A stretch of 64,000 nt of DNA from Cryobacterium psychrophilum (lineage in GTDB: Bacteria; Actinomycetota; Actinomycetes; Actinomycetales; Microbacteriaceae), in the NCBI RefSeq assembly GCF_004365915.1, contig NZ_SODI01000001.1:1674001-1738000 (forward strand), written 5' to 3'. Both the position numbers and the translations under genes were made by a program. Under the pieces are notes generated by a model. It saw only the letters and a list, made by a program, of their open reading frames with translations, did no database searches and was not told the origin of the DNA. Numbering within the stretch: the first letter of the stretch is position 1; every line of letters starts with the position of its first letter. Positions 27,046 through 34,398 of the stretch are shown piece by piece.

Positions 27046-27917
27046 GCCTCTGCGCCATTCGCCGTTGACGGTCGCGTTCGACGAGTACTGTCATCGCGCC
27101 CCCAACCTTCGCCCGAACTCACCCTGCGGCGTGCGAGGAGGCCCGCGATCAGCGAGATCAGCACGTACGGAACCGCCGCGGGCAACAATCGGGGATTGGG
27201 CAGCACTACGTCGTGCAGCCAGGCCCAGCGGTCGGCTGCTCGGACGGTCACATCGATCGTTCCCTCCGCGGCCGCGGCCCTCATCTCGGCGTTGCCCCGC
27301 CGCACTCGGACCAGTCGGCGCACCAGGTCACGGGTTGTGAACGGGGCTCCCACCACGACCTCGACGAGGCGCACCTCCCTCTTCTCGGCAACGGTGAATT
27401 GAGAATCGAGGAAGAGGTCGTCCGCGATCATGGACGGAAATGCGTCGAAGCGTGCGCGGCCCTCTTCAGACAGGGCGATTAACCCCCGTCCGAACAATCC
27501 GGTCCGGAACGCGGGCAATCTTTCGTTGATCGAGAAGTAGGCTCGGACGGTCCAGGGCCGTCCCATCGTGTCCAGACGACGCCGAGGCACCACGGCGAGT
27601 ACGTGCGGGGTCTCAGCAAAACATCTGACCAACGCGGCGAGCCCACCGGGAGGCACGAGGATGTCAGCGTCTAGGTAGATCCGGGGGAAACCGGTAGCAG
27701 CTCGGTCGCCCACGTTGAGCGCTGCGGCTTTGCCCGGTTCCGGGCGATCGATCACGATGACGCCCGCACGCGTCGCCATGGCGACCGTCCGGTCAGTGCA
27801 CCCGTTGGCGCTGACGACGACCTCGATGGCGTCGTGCGTCTCCTGGGCGAGCAGCGCGTCGAGGCTGTGCCCGATCACGTTCTCCTCGTTGTGGGCGGCG
27901 ATCACGATGCTCGGCAT
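27042..27917 (-). CDS. Glycosyltransferase family 2 with C-terminal membrane segment
   Basis: A 291-residue GT-A enzyme beginning MPSIVIAAHNEENVIGHSLD, with VVSANGCTDRTVAMATRAGV, a RPEPGKAAALNVGD element and the metal-binding IYLDADILVPPGG. One hydrophobic helix (about residues 250-268) near the C-terminus anchors it to the membrane. It is coupled to the deacetylase gene, so the pair may add and then deacetylate an N-acetylated sugar (inference). It is divergent from the GNAT gene with about 100 nt between starts. Confidence 0.86.
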   Translation of the reverse strand: MPSIVIAAHNEENVIGHSLDALLAQETHDAIEVVVSANGCTDRTVAMATRAGVIVIDRPEPGKAAALNVGDRAATGFPRIYLDADILVPPGGLAALVRCFAETPHVLAVVPRRRLDTMGRPWTVRAYFSINERLPAFRTGLFGRGLIALSEEGRARFDAFPSMIADDLFLDSQFTVAEKREVRLVEVVVGAPFTTRDLVRRLVRVRRGNAEMRAAAAEGTIDVTVRAADRWAWLHDVVLPNPRLLPAAVPYVLISLIAGLLARRRVSSGEGWGRDDSTRRTRPSTANGAEA

Positions 27918-28015
27918 GGGATTCCTTTCGGCGGGACATTAAAAGACCAGACAACGAACACCTTCGTCGAGAATAGTACCGGCGCATGCGCCCTGTGTGC
28001 CGTAGCATTCGGCTC

Positions 28016-28882
28016 ATGAACCGCAAGAAGATCGACGTTCGACCGATCATGGCTGATGACACCGATGTGGTCTCCTGGTTCCTCCACAATCACCTGAACT
28101 CGAGGGTAGGTCCTTCGGCATGGGGGGCACTTCTGGCTCCCCCGTGGAGTGCCGATCCACCCAACCACGGGTTCCAACTCGTCGCGGACGACACGATCGT
28201 CGGCGCCTATATCGCGGTGTACTCCGAACGCGACGTCGACGGCGAACCGCGCAGGTTTTGTAATCTCGCGGCGTTCTGCGTGCTCGAGGAATTCCGAGGC
28301 CACAGCCTTCGCCTGATGCGAGCGATCCTCGCACAACAGGGGTTCGAGTTCACCGACTTTTCGCCGAGCGGGAACGTCGTGGCGCTGAACCAGAGGCTCG
28401 GCTTCGCTGTGCTCGACACCGCAACCCGGTTGACGCCGAACCTGCCTCGCCTCCCGCGACGCGGGCTCACCATATCGGATGATCCGACCGTGGTGGCGGG
28501 GGTCCTGTCGGGGCGGGACGCTCGCGTGCACGCAGAGCACCGGGACGCCACTGCGGCTCGCCACATCGTCGCGATCAGGGAGGGCGAGTATGGCTATCTC
28601 GTCGTCCGCAAGGACCGCCGCAAACGACTTCCACTTTTCGCATCACCGCTGTACGTCGGAGGAAGCCAGGACCTGCTCCGAGCGGCGTGGCCACAAATCA
28701 GCTCCCACCTGCTGTTGCGACACGCTGCCCTGGCAACACTGGCCGAGCGGCGTGTGCTCGGATTCAGCCCCACGCTCGGTTTCGACCTTGCTGCACCTCG
28801 GGCGAAGATGCTACGCAGCAAGAATGTGCGAGCTGAGGCCGTCGACTACCTCTATAGCGAGCTGACCTTGCTCGAGTGGTAG
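28016..28882 (+). CDS. GNAT-family N-acyltransferase
   Basis: A 288-residue protein. The first 145 residues look like a GNAT domain: beta strand RFCNLAAFCVLEEFRGHSLR carries the motif A acyl-CoA loop region, and VALNQRLGFAVLDTATRL is a motif B-like end. The C-terminal half (about 150-288) is not recognised. I chose the ATG at 28016; ten further codons upstream are in frame but lack support. It stands alone between the deacetylase/GT2 pair and the beta-helix protein, and could modify a sugar amine or use the acyl-ACP made elsewhere in the locus (inference only). Confidence 0.7.
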   Translation: MNRKKIDVRPIMADDTDVVSWFLHNHLNSRVGPSAWGALLAPPWSADPPNHGFQLVADDTIVGAYIAVYSERDVDGEPRRFCNLAAFCVLEEFRGHSLRLMRAILAQQGFEFTDFSPSGNVVALNQRLGFAVLDTATRLTPNLPRLPRRGLTISDDPTVVAGVLSGRDARVHAEHRDATAARHIVAIREGEYGYLVVRKDRRKRLPLFASPLYVGGSQDLLRAAWPQISSHLLLRHAALATLAERRVLGFSPTLGFDLAAPRAKMLRSKNVRAEAVDYLYSELTLLEW

Positions 28883-28896
28883 GCGGCGGATGCCAC

Positions 28897-28954
28897 GAGG
28901 GCCTCCGCGAATCGACCCGAGTCCGTTGACTCAAATCGATTAGCGGAGGCCCTC
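28897..28954. terminator. Strong bidirectional hairpin between convergent genes
   Basis: A perfect 12-bp inverted repeat (GAGGGCCTCCGC ... GCGGAGGCCCTC), extended inward by ATCGA/TCGAT with small mismatches, lies between the GNAT stop and the beta-helix protein stop. Confidence 0.85.
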
Positions 28955-28980
28955 ATGGCGCTCAGTCGCGCCGCTGTGGC

Positions 28981-30525
28981 TCAGAGCGCCGGGGCCACGA
29001 GTGATCCGTCCGCCCAACGGTTGTTGTCCCACTGGTTCCCAGCGCCCGACGAGTCGAACGCTGTCACCGGCCCGTAATAGCCACACTTCTGGTTCACTGA
29101 CGTTCCGAACGTGTTATCCAGGAACCGCATGTCCGAGGAGGGGCGCTCCGCGTTGCCCTTCGTCTCGCCACCCGCATACACGCAGTAGCCGCCACCGTCG
29201 AACAGGTTGCCCTGCACGAGAGTATTCGTGAAGGAGCTGCTCTGATTCAACAGTGAGAGTGCCGCAGTGAAGTTCCCTTGCGGGTCCGGCCCGGTCGTCA
29301 GGCGATTGTTTGTGATCGTGATGTTCGGCCCACCCAGGCTCAAGATTGGCTGGTTGTGCGAGTCGCCAGAAACGGCGAGGTCGTGAATCCACGAGTTCTT
29401 GATCGTCGTGTTTCCGTCAGTCATCACGCCATCCCCCCACCCATGAATGTTGCACGCATCACAGGTGAAGTTGACGTAACCGATAGCGGGATACTTCACA
29501 GTCGATGACCCGGGTCCAGCAATTTCTGTGCTCTGCACGAGCAGACCGGTGTACGGCTGGTCCATTGCAACTCGACCATTCACGATGGAGTTACGGACTG
29601 TAACGTCGTTGGCCTTGATAATCACATCGCCTGAGAACTCGTAGCCGTCGTACACGGCACCTGCGGTAGTGATCGTGATTCCACCGGAAGCCTTCAGCGA
29701 GGTACCCGCGGGGGGTCCCGTCGTGTCCGCGTTCGGGAATGTGCCCGGTGTCGGTGTCGGTGTCGGTTCCGGTGCCGGTGTCGGTTCCGGAGCCGGGGTC
29801 GGTTCCGGAGCCGGGGTCGGTTCCGGAGCCGGGGTCGGTTCCGGAGCCGGGGTCGGTTCCGGTGCCGGGGTGCTTGACGTTGAGGCTGGGCTGAAGACTA
29901 CATCGACGAAGTAATTCGCCGCCTTCCATGTCGACCTCGGCACATCACCCGTCGTCCCATAGCGGTAGCGGCCGCTCCCTGCTGCCGCCGTCAGCGGGCC
30001 GCTGGTCTTTGCCTCGGAGAAGTAGTCGTTCGTGTAGGAGTATCGACCGTTCGGGGCCACATAAGAGACGACGTACGACTTCCCGGCGGTCAACGCAGCG
30101 GGCTCCGCAAGCTCGGCGGTCTGCCATCCTGTTGCGGTCTCGTCAGTGAAGGCCACGCTCTGAAGCTTCGTTCCGGATGCCGTCCAGAGGTTCCCGGTGT
30201 GGGTTCCCCCGTTCCCCGGTCCCTTGTAGAAGCGCAGCGCCGAAACGGTACCCGCCTCGGACGGAGTGAATTCAACACCCAGCTCCACGGCAGCGGTGTC
30301 GTCAGGCGCGGCGGCCACCGCGGGGGTTTCTGTGTTGAAGAGCGAGGATGACGACGTCGTCCCCTGCTTCAGAGCTGTCGGAGGGTCGAGCTGGTCGTTG
30401 TGTGCCCATGCGGCGGAAGAGCCGACCGCGAGGGACATGACGACGGAGGCAGCGATAGCCGTCCCGATCGTTCTGCGGCGTTTAAGCGAGGAGTTTGGTC
30501 CCGCCCGCCGGTTGAGGTTCATCAT
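28981..30525 (-). CDS. Secreted DUF4082 plus right-handed beta-helix protein
   Basis: A 514-residue exported protein. A signal peptide (about residues 20-41, ending AAWA) is followed by a DUF4082-like beta-sandwich (about 55-213; LRFYKGPGNGGTHTGNLW), a Pro/Glu/Thr linker of PTPAPE repeats, and a C-terminal parallel beta-helix (about 260-514; NDVTVRNSIVNGRV, NTTIKNSWIHDLA). The helix part is homologous in layout to the protein at 58988-60682. It may bind or degrade polysaccharide, as beta-helix proteins often do, but no catalytic residues can be named. Monocistronic, with a 300-nt upstream region. Confidence 0.85.
   Translation of the reverse strand: MMNLNRRAGPNSSLKRRRTIGTAIAASVVMSLAVGSSAAWAHNDQLDPPTALKQGTTSSSSLFNTETPAVAAAPDDTAAVELGVEFTPSEAGTVSALRFYKGPGNGGTHTGNLWTASGTKLQSVAFTDETATGWQTAELAEPAALTAGKSYVVSYVAPNGRYSYTNDYFSEAKTSGPLTAAAGSGRYRYGTTGDVPRSTWKAANYFVDVVFSPASTSSTPAPEPTPAPEPTPAPEPTPAPEPTPAPEPTPAPEPTPTPTPGTFPNADTTGPPAGTSLKASGGITITTAGAVYDGYEFSGDVIIKANDVTVRNSIVNGRVAMDQPYTGLLVQSTEIAGPGSSTVKYPAIGYVNFTCDACNIHGWGDGVMTDGNTTIKNSWIHDLAVSGDSHNQPILSLGGPNITITNNRLTTGPDPQGNFTAALSLLNQSSSFTNTLVQGNLFDGGGYCVYAGGETKGNAERPSSDMRFLDNTFGTSVNQKCGYYGPVTAFDSSGAGNQWDNNRWADGSLVAPAL
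29765..29872. repeat. 18-bp repeats encoding a Pro-Glu-Pro linker
   Basis: Six adjacent 18-bp units of the form GGTTCCGGAGCCGGGGTC (four identical, two with one or two changes) encode the PTPAPE linker of the beta-helix protein on the minus strand. Confidence 0.92.
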
Positions 30526-30827
30526 TTACGTTGTGGACCTCTCGTGTGATCTGGACGCGCCGATCACCAATCCGTCCACAGATCTACGACGCGCCAATTC
30601 CAACCGAGTCGTGATCAAAATTCACTTTACTGTAACCCTTTTTGGGGGGCAGAAACCAAGTCCTGCCGCTTATTTGCAGGCGATTCGGAGGAGTCCTCAT
30701 TTTTGTACGTCACTTTATCGCATCACGGCCCTCGAACGCCTCGCCCCATTCGGGCCGCTCGGATCGTGCCAGAAGGCACCGCCGTTCCGGCGTTCCCCTG
30801 AATCGGTAACCGAAAGGCCGACGGCAG
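30526..30827. promoter_or_regulatory. Intergenic region between divergent beta-helix gene and GT remnant
   Basis: About 300 nt, AT-richer than the flanks around 30600-30720, with TTCACTTTACTGTAACCC near 30624. No convincing gene lies here. It must contain the promoter of the beta-helix gene (leftwards) and perhaps an old promoter for the GT remnant (rightwards). Confidence 0.4.
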
Positions 30828-31124
30828 ATGAGAGTCCTGTACAGCTTTCCGCACCCCCTCGATCGCGCCGGGATCGCCTTCACGGCGCGCCAGCAAGTGC
30901 TCGGGTTGGCGGAACACGGCGTGCAGGTCGTATTGTTCTGCACATCCGTCGGCGGCCTCGAGTTGCCACCGTCGGTGAAGTTGCACGAGACACTGACGCT
31001 GGACAAGATCCGCGTTCCTCACCGCACCCTCGGCGTTGAGCAAGCATATTTAGTCCACGACAGTGCAGCCCACCGACCGGTTACCGCCGGTCACCCCTTC
31101 AAGTCAGGCTGCGGCGAGTTTTGA
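30828..31124 (+). pseudogene. Truncated glycosyltransferase family 4, N-terminal remnant
   Basis: A 98-codon ORF. The first about 79 residues (MRVLYSFPHPLDRAGIAFTA, QVLGLAEHGVQVVLFCTSV, DKIRVPHRTLGVEQAYLVHD) are a good GT4 N-terminal domain start. The rest is unrelated, and the frame ends antisense to the acyl carrier protein gene. A functional GT4 needs about 350 residues, so this is a broken gene. The break near 31065 coincides with the end of the long minus-strand operon, which suggests a recombination junction. Confidence 0.75.
31075..31092 (-). terminator. Possible terminator of the long minus-strand operon
   Basis: The inverted repeat GACCGG-TTACCG-CCGGTC lies 12 nt beyond the acyl carrier protein stop. 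No U-tract follows, so it is weak. Confidence 0.35.
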
Positions 31125-31361
31125 ATTGACGAACCCGGTTAGCGTGCCGACGGTCTCAAAGATCTCGGCGCCGAACTCGTCATCGTCGACGGTGATGTCG
31201 AATCGCTCCTCGAGCGATGCCACGAGACTCACAACGCCAAAGGAGTCGAGTTCCGGCAGCGAGCCGAACAACACGGTCTCCTCGCGCAGGTCTTCCGGGC
31301 GGTGGTGCAACTCAAGGGTCTCGATCAGTACGTTGCGAACGGCGTTCAGGGTGTCGGTCAT
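31104..31361 (-). CDS. Acyl carrier protein
   Basis: An 85-residue phosphopantetheine-carrier protein. The attachment serine is Ser40 in PELDSFGVVSLVASLEERF, and helix III (DEFGAEIFETVGTLTGFV) fits the ACP fold. It is the last gene of the long minus-strand operon, 27 nt after the decarboxylase. ACPs paired with an AMP-forming ligase and a PLP decarboxylase occur in exosortase-A loci, and in butirosin synthesis an ACP carries the amino acid that the decarboxylase acts on. A role in fatty-acid synthesis is unlikely in this context. The cargo is unknown. Confidence 0.92.
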   Translation of the reverse strand: MTDTLNAVRNVLIETLELHHRPEDLREETVLFGSLPELDSFGVVSLVASLEERFDITVDDDEFGAEIFETVGTLTGFVNSKLAAA

Positions 31362-31388
31362 GGTTGCTCCTAGGTGGGACGGGGGGGG

Positions 31389-32615
31389 TTAGATGAGGAC
31401 TTCCGCGGGTGCGGGATGTCCAAGGAAGGCGGTCGGACTGGCGGTGAGGCCGTACGCCCCGGCCTGGAAAATTACGATGAGGTCGTCGATGTCGGCGTGG
31501 GGCAGCTGGACATCGTCGGCGAGCAGGTCGAGCGGCGTGCACAGACATCCCACGACGGTGACCGCCTCGTCGGAGGCGACCTCGACGCGGTTTCCGACCA
31601 CGACGGGATAGTTTCGGCGAATGGCCTGGCCGAAGTTCCCTGAGGCTGCGAGCTGGTGGTGCATACCCCCGTCGACGACCAGGAAGGTCTTACCGCGCGA
31701 CACCTTGCGGTCCAGCACCTTCGTGACGTACACACCGCACTCCCCCACAAGGTATCGACCGAGTTCGATGACCGGGCTGGCCTCGGGCATCCGCTCGGCG
31801 AGAGGCCCATCGACCAGATCATGAAGGTTCGCGGCGACCGCCTCCAGGTCGAGGGGTCGGTCCTTCTCGACGTACGGGATGCCGAACCCGCCACCCAGGT
31901 TGAAATAGCGCAGCGGTGTGGTCAGGTGCTCGGCGAGGCCGCTCACCAGGTCGACGGTACGCCGCTGCGCCTCGGCGATGATCTCCGCGTTCAGATTCTG
32001 TGAGCCGGCAAACACATGGAAGCCGAGTACATTCGCTCCCGCAGTGGCGTATTCGCGCAGCACCGCGGGCACCTGCTCCGCATCGATGCCGAACTGCTGC
32101 GGTCCGCCGCCCATCCGCATACCCGACCCTTTCACTGCGAAGTCGGGGTTCACGCGTACGGCGACGTTCGGCGCGAGCCCGAGTTCGTCGCCCGCAGCGA
32201 TGACGCGGCGGAATTCCGTTGTGGACTCGATCTCGATCAGGATGCCAGCGGCGACCGCCTGCCTGATCTCCGCCGGCGTCTTGCCCGGGCCGGCGAAACT
32301 GACCTTGTCAGCCCGGATCGTGGTGTCGAGCGCAGTCTGCAGTTCCAGGCCCGACGCGATGTCGATCCGGTCGAGCCTGCGCGCCAGGTGTTGCACGATG
32401 GCGGGCATGGGATTCGCCTTCATCGCGAAGCTGAGTTCGATCCGGGCGGGCAGGGCCGAACGTAGCCGATCGACACGCTGGTCGAGAAGGGCGCGATCAT
32501 ACGCGAAAAACGGCGTCGACCCAACGCGGGCGGCAAGCCTGCTCAGCGGCATCCCTCCGACCCGGAGTTCGCCATCGACGGTGCCGAAGGCGACGACGTG
32601 CTCGTGCGGCTTCAT
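31389..32615 (-). CDS. PLP-dependent decarboxylase, type III fold, exosortase-A-associated type
   Basis: A 408-residue alanine-racemase/DapDC-fold enzyme. The PLP lysine is Lys66 in LSFAMKANPMPAI. The phosphate-binding GGGFGIPY is at 241-248, ELGRYLVGECGVYV at 284-297 replaces the usual EPGR, and the C-terminal active-site Cys359 lies in GCLCTPLDLL. These variants, with HHQLAASGNFGQ, point to the subgroup found beside acyl ligases in exosortase-A loci (TIGR03099-like) rather than to true diaminopimelate decarboxylase. It overlaps the ligase gene by 4 nt. Substrate probably an amino acid, possibly ACP-bound as for BtrK (inference). Confidence 0.9.
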   Translation of the reverse strand: MKPHEHVVAFGTVDGELRVGGMPLSRLAARVGSTPFFAYDRALLDQRVDRLRSALPARIELSFAMKANPMPAIVQHLARRLDRIDIASGLELQTALDTTIRADKVSFAGPGKTPAEIRQAVAAGILIEIESTTEFRRVIAAGDELGLAPNVAVRVNPDFAVKGSGMRMGGGPQQFGIDAEQVPAVLREYATAGANVLGFHVFAGSQNLNAEIIAEAQRRTVDLVSGLAEHLTTPLRYFNLGGGFGIPYVEKDRPLDLEAVAANLHDLVDGPLAERMPEASPVIELGRYLVGECGVYVTKVLDRKVSRGKTFLVVDGGMHHQLAASGNFGQAIRRNYPVVVGNRVEVASDEAVTVVGCLCTPLDLLADDVQLPHADIDDLIVIFQAGAYGLTASPTAFLGHPAPAEVLI

Positions 32616-34189
32616 TGTGACACCTCCAACATGAGCTCGGACAGAAGACTGCTGCGGTCATACTTGCCGTTAGGCGAACGGGGAAGTTCATCGCGCGCGT
32701 CGATGCGGGACGGCACCATGTAGAGCGGCAGGACCCGTTTCAGCTCGGCAGTCAGCGCGTCGACGTCGAGTGCACCAGCAGCGGGCGTCGCCATCAGCAC
32801 GATGCGCTGGCCAAGCGCGGGGTCGTCAATCCCCATGGCTACGGCGTCGCGTACGAGTCCGGTGCTGTGAGCGGCTTCCTCGATCTCGCTCGGGCTCACT
32901 CGGTATCCGGAAGTCTTGATCATGTCATCGCGACGGCCGACGAAGAAGAGAAAGCCCTCTTCGTCGGCCACGACCCTATCGCCCGACCAGACGGCTCTCT
33001 CCGGAGCCCGCCACGCCTGCTCGGGATGGTGCACCGGTCGGTAGCGTCCTGCGGTTCTCGTCGGATCGTTCCAATAGCCGAGCGCGACAAGTGCGCCACG
33101 GTGCACGAGCTCTCCTTCCTCGCCGGGATCGCAAGGCGCTCCGTCTGGACGGAGGACGAGGATCTCAGCATTGGGGATGGCCTTGCCGATCGAGTCCGGA
33201 TGCCGATCGATCTCAGCGGGATCAAGGTAGGTCGATCTGAACGCCTCCGTCAGGCCATACATGAGGTACGGGTCGGCCTCGGTGAAGATCCCACGCAGAC
33301 GATCGAGGGTCGCACGCGGCATCCGGCCTCCCGTGTTCGCCCAGTACCGCAGGCGACTGGCGGCCGTCTGCGGCCAGCTGAGTTCAGCCAGTTGCAGCCA
33401 CAGCGGAGGCACGCCGGTGAGGCCCGTGACGCCGTACTGCTCGCATAGCCTGGGCACTTCTCGGGGCAACAAGTAGTTCATGAGGATGCAATGAGCGCCG
33501 ACCGAAAAGGCCGTCGTCACCTGGCTCAGGCCGGCGTCGAAGCTGAGGGGCAGCACGCTGAGGATGACGTCGTCGCTCGTGTTCTTCAGGTAGGAGCACA
33601 CGCTCTCGGCGCCTACGATCAGGTTGCGGTGGCTGAGCACGACGCCCTTCGGCCTACCGGTGCTGCCTGAGGTGTACAGGATCGCGGCCGGGTCGATATC
33701 GATGGCCAGCGACCGGCCGCTGTCTCGGGACGCCGCATGCTGGTCGTCCCAGCTGTGGACCTGCCAGGATGCCGGTGCCTCGAGCCCGGTATCGCCGAGG
33801 ACGATCACGTGCGCGACACGTGTCTCCGGCAGCACCGAAGCGAGCTGGGGGAGCCTGTCGGCCGAGGTGATGAGAACCTCTGCGCCGCTGTCGGTGAGGA
33901 TGTGGCGAACCTGTGCCGCCTTGAGCACGTGGTTGATCGGGACGAACACTCCCCCGGCGGCGGACACTGCGAAGATCGACGTGACGGTTTCGAACCGTTT
34001 CTCGAGGTAAATCGCCACGCGGTCGCCACGCTGCAGGCCCACGGCGAGCAGCTGCGCCGCGGCGGTCCGGCACATGCGCCAGGTCTCGGCGTAGCTGATG
34101 GTGATCGCGCGATAGGTCAGCGCCGGAGCATCCGGCGTCTCGGCGGCCGCTTGGCTGAGCAGGTGATGGAGATTCGTTCTGGCTGGCAT
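32612..34189 (-). CDS. AMP-forming acyl/amino-acyl ligase
   Basis: A 525-residue ANL-superfamily enzyme that activates a carboxylate as an acyl-AMP and passes it to a thiol, here probably the neighbouring ACP. The P-loop is AILYTSGSTGRPKGVVLSHR (about residues 170-189), YGLTEAFRSTYL the A5 motif, WRAPERAVWSGDRV the A7 region, GRRDDMIKTSGYRVSP the A8 hinge and PNGKYDR the A10 lysine (about 509). The pattern matches the exosortase-A-associated ligases (TIGR03098-like). ATG overlaps the 69-residue gene by one base, and its stop overlaps the decarboxylase start. Confidence 0.92.
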   Translation of the reverse strand: MPARTNLHHLLSQAAAETPDAPALTYRAITISYAETWRMCRTAAAQLLAVGLQRGDRVAIYLEKRFETVTSIFAVSAAGGVFVPINHVLKAAQVRHILTDSGAEVLITSADRLPQLASVLPETRVAHVIVLGDTGLEAPASWQVHSWDDQHAASRDSGRSLAIDIDPAAILYTSGSTGRPKGVVLSHRNLIVGAESVCSYLKNTSDDVILSVLPLSFDAGLSQVTTAFSVGAHCILMNYLLPREVPRLCEQYGVTGLTGVPPLWLQLAELSWPQTAASRLRYWANTGGRMPRATLDRLRGIFTEADPYLMYGLTEAFRSTYLDPAEIDRHPDSIGKAIPNAEILVLRPDGAPCDPGEEGELVHRGALVALGYWNDPTRTAGRYRPVHHPEQAWRAPERAVWSGDRVVADEEGFLFFVGRRDDMIKTSGYRVSPSEIEEAAHSTGLVRDAVAMGIDDPALGQRIVLMATPAAGALDVDALTAELKRVLPLYMVPSRIDARDELPRSPNGKYDRSSLLSELMLEVSQ

Positions 34190-34398
34190 TAGCGTGGGCT
34201 CCGCTCGGCTTGTGCACTGCGTTCCATAAGATATCGGTTGAACTCCTCGGCATCATTGAGGTTGACATAGCGCCGCCCCTTGGGGCCGGTGTTCTTGGGG
34301 TAGATCGGACGCAGTCGGCGGGCGTCCGGCCCGCTTCGCACGACGGTCACGTCGTCGGAGCGGCGACGCGGCTTTGTTCCCTCGGTGACGGGCGTCAT
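34189..34398 (-). CDS. 69-residue protein built of glycosyltransferase-like segments
   Basis: A small basic protein starting MTPVTEGTKPRRRSDDVTVV. Residues about 15-28 (DDVTVVRSGPDARRLRP) match the donor-domain segment VTVVRSGPDTRVMRP of the GT4 at 20873-22276. Its C-terminal part (RRYVNLNDAEEFNRYLMERS) resembles that protein's tail (EHINLDDAVAYEKFLVSRG). The region between them in the GT (over 200 residues) is absent. It could be a collapsed GT gene kept in frame, or a small functional domain of its own. Overlaps on both sides (ATGA and TAATG) suggest it is still translated. Confidence 0.65.
   Translation of the reverse strand: MTPVTEGTKPRRRSDDVTVVRSGPDARRLRPIYPKNTGPKGRRYVNLNDAEEFNRYLMERSAQAERSPR

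Noticed and set aside
29765..29872. 18-bp repeats as a possible CRISPR or VNTR of noncoding origin
   Set aside because: They lie in frame within the beta-helix gene and encode a regular PTPAPE linker.
30266..31039. 257-codon plus-strand frame from the beta-helix gene into the GT remnant
   Set aside because: Composed of antisense to a signal-peptide region plus noncoding DNA; the GT remnant is in a different frame with clear GT4 sequence.
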